NCBI GenBank assembly: GCA_904418825.1
Contig: CAJFPU010000012.1
Location: forward strand, 1 to 64,000
Length of the DNA stretch: 64,000 nt
Origin: an uncultured Romboutsia sp.
Lineage (GTDB): Bacteria; Bacillota; Clostridia; Peptostreptococcales; Peptostreptococcaceae
Reading direction: 5' to 3'
In this document: positions 11,394 through 22,730 of the stretch, one piece after another
How the letters are laid out: each line of letters begins with the position of its first letter
Numbering within the stretch: the stretch's first letter is position 1
Notes under the pieces: generated by a model
The model's database searches: none
What the model saw: the letters and a program-made list of their open reading frames with translations, nothing else
Told to the model about the DNA's origin: nothing
Made by a program: the position numbers and the translations under genes

Positions 11394-12680
11394 TTAAGCT
11401 ATTGTTGCATTTTCAACTAGTAAGTCTATTGTTTTTCTTATTTTTATTTGACCTTTTATATCTTCTATATCAGTTTCTCTTAATGAAGATTTTATTTTTT
11501 CAACTTCCATGTTGTACATAGCAGCCATTTTTTCTAATTCAGCATCTACATCTGCTTCATTTACTTCTACATTTTCTTTTTCAGCTATAGCTTCTAATAT
11601 TAAAGAAGATTTTACTAATCTTTCTGCATCAGCTCTTCTTTCTTCTCTTAACTCTTCTACACCTCTTCCAGTCATTTCTAATAACTGTTGTAAGTTTAAT
11701 CCTTGATATTGTAATTGATAGTTAAGTTCCATTAACATATTATCTATTTGATGTTGAATCATAGCTTCTGGTACTTCCACTTCTGTATTTGCAGAAACTT
11801 TTTCAACTAAAGCATTTCTCATTTCAGCATCTGCTGCATTTTTAGCTTGTTCTTCTAACTTAGCTTTTACGTCAGCTCTTAATTCAGCTAAAGTTTCAAA
11901 TTCAGTAGTGTCTTTAGCGAATTCATCATCTAAAGCTGGAACTTCTTTAACCTTTACATCATTTACTTTAACGTTAAATACTACTGGCTTTCCAGCTAAA
12001 TTTTCTGCATGGTAAGTTTCTGGGAAAGTAACGTTAACTTCTACTTCTTCTCCTGCTTTTTTACCAACTAATTGATCTTCAAATCCTGGTATGAAAGTGT
12101 TTGAACCTATAACTAAGTTGTAGTTTTCACCTTTTCCACCTTCGAATGCTACTCCATTTTCAAATCCTTCGAAGTCTATAACAGCTGTATCTCCATTTTC
12201 TAAAGCTTTACCTTCAACAGATATTAATCTAGCATTTTTATTTACCATTTCATTTAAGCTTAATTCTACTTCTTCTTCACTTACAGTATTGTCTACTTTA
12301 GATATTTCTATACCTTTGTAAGCTCCTAATTCAAATTCTGGTTTAACTTCAACATTTACAACCATAACTAATCCGTTATCTTTGCTTATTTCTTCTATAT
12401 CTAAGTCTGGTCTATCTATTGGATCTATATTTAATTCCTTTATAGCTTGTGGATATATTTCTGGGAATAACATATCTATAGCATCATTATAGAATACTCC
12501 CTTTCCATATTGTGTTTCTATAACTACCTTTGGAGCTTTACCTTTTCTAAATCCTGGTATATTATATTTTCCTTTAGTTTTGTTATATGCTTTATTTACT
12601 GCTTCTTCAAATTTATTATTATCTACAGTTATTTTTAAAGTAACCTTGTTACCTTCCTTTTTTACTAATTCTGCTTTCAT
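11394..12680 (-). CDS. tig: Trigger factor
   Basis: GFRKGKAPK ribosome-binding signature, PPIase FKBP domain, tig-clpP-clpX synteny. Confidence 0.96.
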   Translation of the reverse strand: MKAELVKKEGNKVTLKITVDNNKFEEAVNKAYNKTKGKYNIPGFRKGKAPKVVIETQYGKGVFYNDAIDMLFPEIYPQAIKELNIDPIDRPDLDIEEISKDNGLVMVVNVEVKPEFELGAYKGIEISKVDNTVSEEEVELSLNEMVNKNARLISVEGKALENGDTAVIDFEGFENGVAFEGGKGENYNLVIGSNTFIPGFEDQLVGKKAGEEVEVNVTFPETYHAENLAGKPVVFNVKVNDVKVKEVPALDDEFAKDTTEFETLAELRADVKAKLEEQAKNAADAEMRNALVEKVSANTEVEVPEAMIQHQIDNMLMELNYQLQYQGLNLQQLLEMTGRGVEELREERRADAERLVKSSLILEAIAEKENVEVNEADVDAELEKMAAMYNMEVEKIKSSLRETDIEDIKGQIKIRKTIDLLVENATIA

Positions 12681-12804
12681 TAGTTTATTCCTCCTATATT
12701 GTTATGTAATGATTTATATAGCTTAACTCTTTAATTATAGCACATAAGTTTTTTTATTTACAAGTGTTGGGTTAATTTCATAAACATAGTTAATTCAATA
12801 GTTT

Positions 12805-13275
12805 CTATAATATTATTTGCTCTATTTCTATATTATTATTTTCAATGTTCATTATAGAAAAACTTTTATAATCTACTTTCCTAGGTAAAGATGTACTTCC
12901 AGGATTTAGATATATAATGTTATCTTTCTTAAAATTTAACGGAATATGTGTGTGTCCAAATATAACAATATCAGCATTTATACTTTTAGCTTTTGCTTCT
13001 ATTTCATTAAGTCCATACTTTACATTATACTTATCTCCATGACATAAAAATATTACTTTATCTTCTATATCAAATATAAGTTCATCTTCAACATTATCAA
13101 AATCACAATTACCTTTTACTGCCATGATTCCAACTTTAGTCATATTATGTATATACTTAGAATCCGAAAAATTATCTCCTGCATGAATTATTAAATCACA
13201 ATTTTTTAAATAAGGTATTGTTTTATCAATACACTCTCTAACACCATGTGTATCACTTAATATACCTATTTTCAT
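12805..13275 (-). CDS. YfcE/MJ0936-family metallophosphoesterase
   Basis: SDTHG, HAGDN, GNCD, FGHTHIP metallophosphoesterase motifs. Confidence 0.88.
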   Translation of the reverse strand: MKIGILSDTHGVRECIDKTIPYLKNCDLIIHAGDNFSDSKYIHNMTKVGIMAVKGNCDFDNVEDELIFDIEDKVIFLCHGDKYNVKYGLNEIEAKAKSINADIVIFGHTHIPLNFKKDNIIYLNPGSTSLPRKVDYKSFSIMNIENNNIEIEQIIL

Positions 13276-14624
13276 TACTTACCTACCCTTTTTTTTAACT
13301 CTTCCTTCATTAAATTTAATGCATTAGCTCTGTGACTTATTGCATTTTTTATCGAAGCTGGTATTTCTGCAAATGTCTTATTATATCCATTTACTATAAA
13401 TAATGAATCATATCCAAATCCATTTTTACCTTTTTCCTCAAATCCTATATTCCCTTCACAAGTTCCTCTTACTACGAATTCTTTTCCATCTGGGAAAACA
13501 ACTGCTATAGCAGATACAAACCTTGCACCTCTTTGACTCATTGGTACATTATTTAAAGATTTAAGTAACTTTTGTCTATTTTCTTCATCAGTAGCATTCT
13601 CCCCTGCAAATCTAGCAGAATATATACCTGGTTTTTTTCCTATAGCATCAACTTCTAAACCTGAATCATCAGATATAGCTATCATCTTAGTCTTCTTAGC
13701 TATTGTTCTTGCCTTTATTAAAGCATTGTGCTCAAAAGTTTTTCCATCTTCAACAATTTCAATTCCGCCTAAGTTGACATCATTTAAAGAGTATATTTTA
13801 TAATCAAGATCATTTAATATAGCTCCTATTTCTTCTAACTTATGAGAATTATTTGTAGCTATAACAACTTCATCACCATATTCTACTCCAAGTATTTCAT
13901 CTGCAATTTCACCTAATGCTTCTCTTTGAGCTTTTATTAGTTCTTTGTTACCTTTTTCTCCAAGTTCTAATAATTTATTTAAATCTTCTCTAGAAAACGG
14001 TCTTTCTTCTCCTGTTCCTTGAACTTCAACGAATTCACCTTTATCAGTCATTATTACATTCATATCTACCTGTGCATTTGAATCTTCTTCATAACATAAA
14101 TCAAGTAAATGTTCTTTTTCAACTATACCAACACTTATAGCTGATACAAAGTTTGTTATTGGCATATGCTTTATAGTTTTTGATTTATATAGTTTATTTA
14201 TAGCATCTACTACAGCTACGAAAGCTCCTGTTATAGAAGCAGTTCTAGTTCCTCCATCTGCTTGTATTACATCACAATCTACCCATATAGTTCTTTCTCC
14301 TATTTTAGTTAAATCTACTACAGATCTTATTGCTCTACCGATTAATCTTTGTATCTCTTGTGTTCTACCATCAACTTTTCCTCTTGATGATTCTCTTACC
14401 TTCCTTTGATGCGTTGATCTTGGAAGCATTGAATACTCAGCATTTATCCAGCCTGTTCCTGTATTTCTTAAAAATGGAGGTACTTTGTCTTCAATAGATG
14501 CTGTACATATAACTTTTGTTGATCCCATCTCTATAAGCACAGATCCTTCTGCATACTTTGTATAATTTCTAGTAATTTTTATATCTCTAATTTGATCATT
14601 TTTTCTGTTATCAATTCTCGCCAT
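13275..14624 (-). CDS. rph: Fused RNase PH / XTP-dITP pyrophosphatase (RdgB/Ham1)
   Basis: N-terminal half matches RNase PH; C-terminal half has [14 protein letters not shown] and [23 protein letters not shown] RdgB/HAM1 signatures; one continuous ORF. Confidence 0.92.
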   Translation of the reverse strand: MARIDNRKNDQIRDIKITRNYTKYAEGSVLIEMGSTKVICTASIEDKVPPFLRNTGTGWINAEYSMLPRSTHQRKVRESSRGKVDGRTQEIQRLIGRAIRSVVDLTKIGERTIWVDCDVIQADGGTRTASITGAFVAVVDAINKLYKSKTIKHMPITNFVSAISVGIVEKEHLLDLCYEEDSNAQVDMNVIMTDKGEFVEVQGTGEERPFSREDLNKLLELGEKGNKELIKAQREALGEIADEILGVEYGDEVVIATNNSHKLEEIGAILNDLDYKIYSLNDVNLGGIEIVEDGKTFEHNALIKARTIAKKTKMIAISDDSGLEVDAIGKKPGIYSARFAGENATDEENRQKLLKSLNNVPMSQRGARFVSAIAVVFPDGKEFVVRGTCEGNIGFEEKGKNGFGYDSLFIVNGYNKTFAEIPASIKNAISHRANALNLMKEELKKRVGK

Positions 14625-14821
14625 TTATAATACCTCACTTAAATCTATCTAATACTTTTATATATTAAATTTATATATTTTATAACTACTTTATAACTTT
14701 TATTAATATTATAGTTATAATATTATCATAAGTAGTTATGATTTTTCCATATTTAAGCATCTACATATAACATTTATTATCTTTAATATTTCGAGTCTAG
14801 TATCTATAAAACATCTAAATA

Positions 14822-16849
<2,028 letters not shown>

Positions 16850-17062
16850 TCACCTCTTATCTATAAATCTCTTTTAGTATTACCCTTTTGTTACCTTATT
16901 ATATTTTTAGTATATCATTTTAGGTTTATATTTGTAGATTTTTTTACACTTTATAAATTTATAAACTTTTAAAACAATCGTTAAATTCTAACTTTAACTT
17001 ATTTTTTTTAGTAAAATGTCTATTTCACTATTTTTTTATTGGTTATTAGTTTAAAAAATATG

Positions 17063-17090
17063 TTGAAATTTATCTGGAAATCATTATGAT
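17063..17090 (+). promoter_or_regulatory. Putative sigma-A promoter for APC permease 2 (TTGAAA-16-TATGAT)
   Basis: Hexamers 17063-17068 and 17085-17090; same arrangement upstream of the paralog at 18797-18824. Confidence 0.5.
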
Positions 17091-17142
17091 AATTGATGTA
17101 ATTATTATAACTAAAACATTAACAAAAGAAATGAATTTAAAA

Positions 17143-18492
17143 ATGGAGAATAAACAACTTCAAAAAAGCTTAGGTATCGCTGCTGCTTTATCAACAGTTG
17201 TTGGTATGGTTATAGGTGGTGGAGTATTCTTTAAACCACAAGCAGTTTACACTTTAACTGGTGGTGCTCCAGGTCTTGGAATGATAGCTTGGGTTTTAGC
17301 AGGTATAATAACAATAGCTGCTGGACTTACTGCGGCAGAAGTTTCAGCTGCAATACCTAAAACAGGTGGAATGATGGTATATATAGAAGAAATATACGGT
17401 AAGAAACTTGGTTTCTTAACAGGTTGGATGCAATCAGTATTATTCTTCCCAGCTACAATAGCTGCTTTAGCAGTTATGTTCGGACAACAATCTGCTGGAT
17501 TATTAGGAAATGAATCTTTAGTAATTCCTATAACATTAGGTGTTGTAATATTATTAGCTGTATTAAACTGTCTTGGTTCTAAAACAAGCGGTATAATACA
17601 AACTGTATCAACTGTAGGTAAATTACTTCCTCTTGTATTAATAATGATATTCGGATTTATAAAAGGTAGTGGAGATAACGCTATAATAACTCCTATGGTT
17701 GCTGAAGGTGTAAGCCCAATGGGTGTAATAGGACAATTATTAATAGCTGTATTATTCGCTTATGATGGATGGATAAACGTTGGTGCTATAGCTGGTGAAA
17801 TGAAAAATCCAGGAAAAGATTTACCAAAAGCAATAGTTGGTGGTTTATCTTTAGTTATGGCAGTATACGTAGTTATAAACTTAGCTTACCTTTGGGTATT
17901 ACCAGCTGACCAATTAATGAACTATGCATCTCCAGCTTCAGCGGTTGCAGAGCAAATATTTGGACCAATGGGTGGTAAATTTGTAACTTGTGGTATATTA
18001 GTATCTGTATTCGGATGTATAAATGGATACTTATTAACAGGGCCAAGAGTAACTTATACATTAGGTGCTCAAAAAACTTTACCAGCAGCATTAGGTAAAG
18101 TAAATAAAAATGGTGCTCCAGTTAATGCTACATTAGCAATGGCAGTATTATCATGTTTATATGCTTTATCAGGACAATTCAACTTATTAACTGACTTAGC
18201 TGTATTTGCTGTATGGGTATTCTATGTATTAACATTTATAGGTGTTATAAAATTAAGAAAAGATCAACCAAACTTACACAGACCATACAAAGTACCTATG
18301 TATCCTGTAATACCATTAGTAGCTATATTAGGTGGATTATTTGTTGTAGTAAACCAATTAGCATTCTCTGGTATGAAAAATACAGTGATAGCTTTAGGTG
18401 GAGTTATTATAACTCTTATAGGTTTACCGGTTTATTCTTATACAACTAAAAAGAACGGTAATTATAAAGAAAAAACAAAAAAATCTGCATAA
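17143..18492 (+). CDS. APC-superfamily amino acid permease (tandem copy A)
   Basis: ORF track starts at 17086, but that ATG lies inside the putative -10. The homologous start to the paralog (MENKQLQK) is at 17143. Confidence 0.85.
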   Translation: MENKQLQKSLGIAAALSTVVGMVIGGGVFFKPQAVYTLTGGAPGLGMIAWVLAGIITIAAGLTAAEVSAAIPKTGGMMVYIEEIYGKKLGFLTGWMQSVLFFPATIAALAVMFGQQSAGLLGNESLVIPITLGVVILLAVLNCLGSKTSGIIQTVSTVGKLLPLVLIMIFGFIKGSGDNAIITPMVAEGVSPMGVIGQLLIAVLFAYDGWINVGAIAGEMKNPGKDLPKAIVGGLSLVMAVYVVINLAYLWVLPADQLMNYASPASAVAEQIFGPMGGKFVTCGILVSVFGCINGYLLTGPRVTYTLGAQKTLPAALGKVNKNGAPVNATLAMAVLSCLYALSGQFNLLTDLAVFAVWVFYVLTFIGVIKLRKDQPNLHRPYKVPMYPVIPLVAILGGLFVVVNQLAFSGMKNTVIALGGVIITLIGLPVYSYTTKKNGNYKEKTKKSA

Positions 18493-18530
18493 AAAAACTA
18501 CTCACTTTTTGTGAGTATTTTTTTTATTAA
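18492..18530 (+). terminator. Intrinsic terminator of APC copy A
   Basis: ctactcactttttgtgagtattttttttatt. Confidence 0.75.
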
Positions 18531-18796
18531 TATCTATTTATTCTTTAAGTATAACTTTTAAGATTATTGCAGATAATATTAAAAATTTTTCTTATATTTT
18601 TTAATAAACATAAATTATCATAAGCTATAATTATATTATTTCTCATGTAATCTTAACTTTAAATTTATAAGAAATTTTTTACATTTATTTTATGTTAAAT
18701 CTTTTAAAATATTTGTTTAGAGCCATTTTGATTTAATTTGCTTTAATATTTAATTTTAAGATGCATATTTTTGTCGCAAAAGGCAGAAAAAAAACA

Positions 18797-18824
18797 TTGA
18801 AATTTATGTTGAAATCGTTATAAT
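18797..18824 (+). promoter_or_regulatory. Putative sigma-A promoter for APC permease 3 (TTGAAA-16-TATAAT)
   Basis: Hexamers 18797-18802 and 18819-18824. Confidence 0.6.
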
Positions 18825-18875
18825 AATTAATATGTAATAATATAAAATTTTAACAAGAGAAAGGAATCTAACTAA

Positions 18876-20219
18876 ATGGAAAACAAACAACTTCAAAAGA
18901 ATTTAGGTGTAGCTGCTGCTTTATCAACAGTTGTTGGTATGGTTATAGGTGGTGGAGTATTCTTCAAGCCTCAAGCTGTATTTACACTAACAGGTGGAGA
19001 GCCTGGACTTGGTATGATAGCATGGATTTTAGCTGGTATACTAACTATAACTGCTGGTCTTACTGCTGCTGAAGTTTCTGCTGCAATACCTAAAACAGGC
19101 GGTATGATGGTTTATATTGAAGAAATATATGGAAAGAAATTAGGATTTTTAACAGGATGGATGCAATCAGTATTATTCTTCCCTGCAACAATAGCTGCTA
19201 TATCAGTTATGTTTGGGCAACAATCTGCTTACTTAATAGGAACTAATAGCCAAACGTTCATAATAGCTATGACTGTTGGTGTTATATTATTAATTGGTGT
19301 TTTAAATACTTTTGGTTCTAAAACAAGTGGTACTATACAAACTGTATCTACTATATGTAAATTAATACCTCTTGTATTATTAATAGTATTTGGTTTCTTA
19401 AAAGGTGATACTAGCTCTCCTGTTATGCAACCATTAGTTGGAGAAGGAGTACAAGTTTCAACTGTTATAGGACAATTATTAGTTGCTATATTATTTGCTT
19501 ATGATGGATGGATAAACGTTGGTGCTATAGCTGGTGAAATGAAGAATCCAGGAAAAGATTTACCTAAAGCTATAATCGGTGGTTTATCTGTAGTTATGGC
19601 AGTTTATGTTATTATAAACATTGCTTATCTTTTAGTATTACCTGCTAGTGAATTAGCTTTACATGCTTCACCTGCTTCAGCTGTTGCTGAAAAATTATTT
19701 GGACCTATAGGTGGTAAAATAATAACTGTTGGTATATTAATATCTGTATTCGGATGTATAAATGGATACTTATTAACTGGACCTAGAATAGTTTATACTT
19801 TAGGAAAAGAAAAAAATATACCTGCTGTATTTGGACAATTAAATAAGAATGATGTTCCAGCTAATGCAACATTATTAATGGCTGTATTAGCAGCTTTATA
19901 TGCATTATCAGGTCAATTCAACTTATTAAGTGATTTATCAATGTTTGCTGTTTGGTCATTCTATGTATTAACATTCGCTGGTGTTATAAAACTTAGAAAA
20001 ACTCATCCAAATATGAATAGACCATATAAGGTACCTCTATATCCTATAATACCTTTAATAGCTATAGCTGGTGGTTTATATGTTGTAATAGATCAATTAA
20101 TGAAGAATACTTTAATATCTTTAGGTGGAGTTCTTATTACTCTTATAGGGTTACCAGTTTACTCTTATATGAATAAAAAATACTCTAATTCTAAAGATGA
20201 TATAGATAGAGCTGCTTAA
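18876..20219 (+). CDS. APC-superfamily amino acid permease (tandem copy B)
   Basis: Highly similar to copy A along its whole length; SD agaaagga. Confidence 0.9.
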   Translation: MENKQLQKNLGVAAALSTVVGMVIGGGVFFKPQAVFTLTGGEPGLGMIAWILAGILTITAGLTAAEVSAAIPKTGGMMVYIEEIYGKKLGFLTGWMQSVLFFPATIAAISVMFGQQSAYLIGTNSQTFIIAMTVGVILLIGVLNTFGSKTSGTIQTVSTICKLIPLVLLIVFGFLKGDTSSPVMQPLVGEGVQVSTVIGQLLVAILFAYDGWINVGAIAGEMKNPGKDLPKAIIGGLSVVMAVYVIINIAYLLVLPASELALHASPASAVAEKLFGPIGGKIITVGILISVFGCINGYLLTGPRIVYTLGKEKNIPAVFGQLNKNDVPANATLLMAVLAALYALSGQFNLLSDLSMFAVWSFYVLTFAGVIKLRKTHPNMNRPYKVPLYPIIPLIAIAGGLYVVIDQLMKNTLISLGGVLITLIGLPVYSYMNKKYSNSKDDIDRAA

Positions 20220-20225
20220 TATAAA

Positions 20226-20258
20226 TAAAAAACTACTCACTTCTGTGAGTAGTTTTTA
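20226..20258. terminator. Terminator between APC copy B and convergent dehydrogenase gene
   Basis: aaaaaactactcacttctgtgagtagttttt. Confidence 0.8.
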
Positions 20259-20259
20259 C

Positions 20260-21195
20260 TTAATATCCTTTAGATATATCTATCATATTTTTCAAAGGCT
20301 TATTTTCAATATAATTTTTCAGGTTATTATAAATCATATTAAAAGTTCTCTCTTCGTTTTTATCAGATACCCATGAATTATGAGGTGTTATAATTACATT
20401 ATCAAATTCCCACAACTTACTATTTTTATCTAGTGGTTCATTTTCAAATACATCTAGAGCAACTCCCCTAAACTTATTTATATATTTTATTAAATCTTTT
20501 TCATTAACAATATTTCCTCTTCCAACATTTATAAATACAGAGCCATCCTTCATAATTTTAAATTTATCTTTATTTATAATTCCTAGAGTCTTTTTCGTTG
20601 CTGGTATTGTAACTATAACCACATCACAATTTTTAAATACTTCATCCATTTTATCACTTTCAAAACACTTACCAAAATATTCTTTATCATGTCCAGTTGT
20701 ATTAACTCCCCATATTTCAACGTCAAATCCTTGTAACCTTTTAGCTGCTTCTGTAGCTAATGTCCCTGTTCCTATAAATCCAACTCTCTTCCCTCTTAAT
20801 TCTGTTATAGAAAAATTTTGCTTCCATGTTTTATTTATTTGTTGTTCGTGAAACTTTCTACTATTTTTGTATATTTCTAATATATACATAACTATCCATT
20901 CACCTATAGGTATACTGTAACACCCCTTATTATTAGATATCAAAATATCTCTATTTAATATTTTATCTATAGGTATATGATCTATACCCATAGTAATTAT
21001 CTGTATATATTTTAAATTATTCATTTTAGTTATATCTAGCGTCTGAAATGGATTATATGTAACTAATATATCAGCATTATCTACATCTTCATTATTAGTT
21101 ACTATATTCTCATCGTAATATATAATTTCATATCCTAATGACTTTATTTTATCAAATTTTTCTTTTCCATAATCCTTAGTAAATAAAACTTTCAT
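20260..21195 (-). CDS. D-isomer specific 2-hydroxyacid dehydrogenase
   Basis: GKRVGFIGTGTLATEAAKRLQGF NAD-binding motif; VFINVGRGNIVNEKDL; VALDVFENEPL; ITPHNSW. Confidence 0.88.
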   Translation of the reverse strand: MKVLFTKDYGKEKFDKIKSLGYEIIYYDENIVTNNEDVDNADILVTYNPFQTLDITKMNNLKYIQIITMGIDHIPIDKILNRDILISNNKGCYSIPIGEWIVMYILEIYKNSRKFHEQQINKTWKQNFSITELRGKRVGFIGTGTLATEAAKRLQGFDVEIWGVNTTGHDKEYFGKCFESDKMDEVFKNCDVVIVTIPATKKTLGIINKDKFKIMKDGSVFINVGRGNIVNEKDLIKYINKFRGVALDVFENEPLDKNSKLWEFDNVIITPHNSWVSDKNEERTFNMIYNNLKNYIENKPLKNMIDISKGY

Positions 21196-21250
21196 AATTT
21201 CACCCCTTATAAGGATATACTTTTAATAATTATATTATTACTATAAAAGT

Positions 21251-21281
21251 AAAAAGTCCTTCAAAATTGAAGGACTTAATC
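21251..21281. terminator. Stem-loop terminator
   Basis: agtccttcaaaattgaaggactt. Confidence 0.65.
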
Positions 21282-21378
21282 TATTTAATATAAATGTATA
21301 CTAACTATGATGATATTTAATCTGAGGTGTAAGATACATTTATTTAATAGTATTTTACCCAATTATCTGAATTAAATA

Positions 21379-21699
21379 CTATCTTTTTATATCTATTACA
21401 TTTTGAACAAGAGCTTTACATCTTCCACAAGCTGAACCTGCCCCTGTTATTTCAGCAACTTTTTCTGTAGTTTCTGCACCATTTTTAACTGCATTTACTA
21501 CATCTTCAAGAGAAACTCCGGTACATCCACATACAGATGCTAATATTTTTTCTATTTCTCCTACACATCTTCCACATCCAGTAGCTGCTCCAGTCATATC
21601 TTTTATTTCTTGTACTGTACGAGCACCTGCTATCATTGCCTTTCTTATATCTATGTAACTTACTTGTTTGCAATGACAAATTATTTTATCTCCAGCCAT
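21379..21699 (-). CDS. Tandem BFD-like [2Fe-2S]-binding protein
   Basis: Two copies of C-x-C...CGRC: CHCKQVS...GCGRC and CGCTGVS...ACGRC. Confidence 0.8.
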   Translation of the reverse strand: MAGDKIICHCKQVSYIDIRKAMIAGARTVQEIKDMTGAATGCGRCVGEIEKILASVCGCTGVSLEDVVNAVKNGAETTEKVAEITGAGSACGRCKALVQNVIDIKR

Positions 21700-21867
21700 T
21701 TTATAGTCTCCTTGTTATCTATCATTTTATAATATATATATAACCTCTTTTCAATACTTTGAAACATTTTAATTATACTTAATAGTATACTATTTAAATA
21801 TTAAATTATTAAAAGTTTCACTATATTAAATCTAAGTTTATAATTCTACTTAAATAAATATATAACT

Positions 21868-21914
21868 AAAAGACCAACTTAACCATTAAACTCAATAGTT
21901 AAGTTAGTTCTTAT
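21868..21914 (-). terminator. Probable native rlmD terminator, stranded beyond the left end of the integrated element
   Basis: Minus strand: aactaacttaac-loop-gttaagttggtcttttagtt stem-loop, 3' of the rlmD tail fragment. Confidence 0.6.
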
Positions 21915-21920
21915 AATTAA

Positions 21921-21956
21921 TTATATTCTTCTTAGTTTAGCTACTGCCTCAACGTG
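21921..21956 (-). pseudogene. rlmD: Stranded 3' fragment of rlmD (…HVEAVAKLRRI*), attL chromosomal half
   Basis: Minus translation ...HVEAVAKLRRI* aligns with the C-terminus of the intact rlmD (MFPHTMHVESCAKI...). Confidence 0.75.
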
Positions 21957-22053
21957 TCTAAAGTGTTGTGCGTAGACAATATATTAATTCTGATGTAGTA
22001 TTATTTGCCTCTTATATAACATTTGTATATAACTTTCCTTCATTATATATACG

Positions 22054-22716
22054 CTATATAAGTTTACCATCTTTTATATATATAACTCTATCAGCCATTC
22101 TAGCAATCTCTTCATTATGAGTTATCATAACTAAAGTTTGGTTATATTTTTTTATTGAGTCTTTAAGTAACTTCAATACCTCTTCTGTAGTTTTTGTATC
22201 TAGGTTTCCAGTTGGTTCATCTGCTAATATTATAGATGGCTTAGGTGCTAATGCTCTTCCTATAGCAACTCTTTGTTGTTGCCCTCCTGATAGCTGATTT
22301 GGTAGGTGCTTTTCTCTTTCTTTAAGTCCTAAAAAATTCACTATATCATCTATATATTTTTCATCAATACTTGCTTTATCTAGCATTAAGGGCATCTTGA
22401 TATTTTCTCTAACATCTAATACAGGAATTAAATTATACTGTTGAAATATAAATCCTATGTTCTTTCTTCTATATCTAGCTAACTTATTTTCGTGCATATC
22501 ACTTATATTTTGTTCTTCTATTTTAACAAATCCTTTACTAGGCTTTTCTAGTCCACCTAATAAATGTAGTAATGTAGATTTACCGCTACCGCTCGGTCCT
22601 ATAATTGCTATAAATTCTCCCTTATTTATAGTTAAGTTGACTTTATCTAAAGCTACAACCTCTATATCACCTTTTCCATATTTCTTTGTCAAATCAATAG
22701 TTTCTAATATTTTCAT
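22054..22716 (-). CDS. ABC transporter ATP-binding protein (MacB/LolD-like)
   Basis: GPSGSGKSTLLHLLGGL Walker A, LSGGQQQRVAIGRAL signature, LADEPTGNLD Walker B. Confidence 0.92.
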   Translation of the reverse strand: MKILETIDLTKKYGKGDIEVVALDKVNLTINKGEFIAIIGPSGSGKSTLLHLLGGLEKPSKGFVKIEEQNISDMHENKLARYRRKNIGFIFQQYNLIPVLDVRENIKMPLMLDKASIDEKYIDDIVNFLGLKEREKHLPNQLSGGQQQRVAIGRALAPKPSIILADEPTGNLDTKTTEEVLKLLKDSIKKYNQTLVMITHNEEIARMADRVIYIKDGKLI

Positions 22717-22730
22717 ACGCTTATCCCCTT

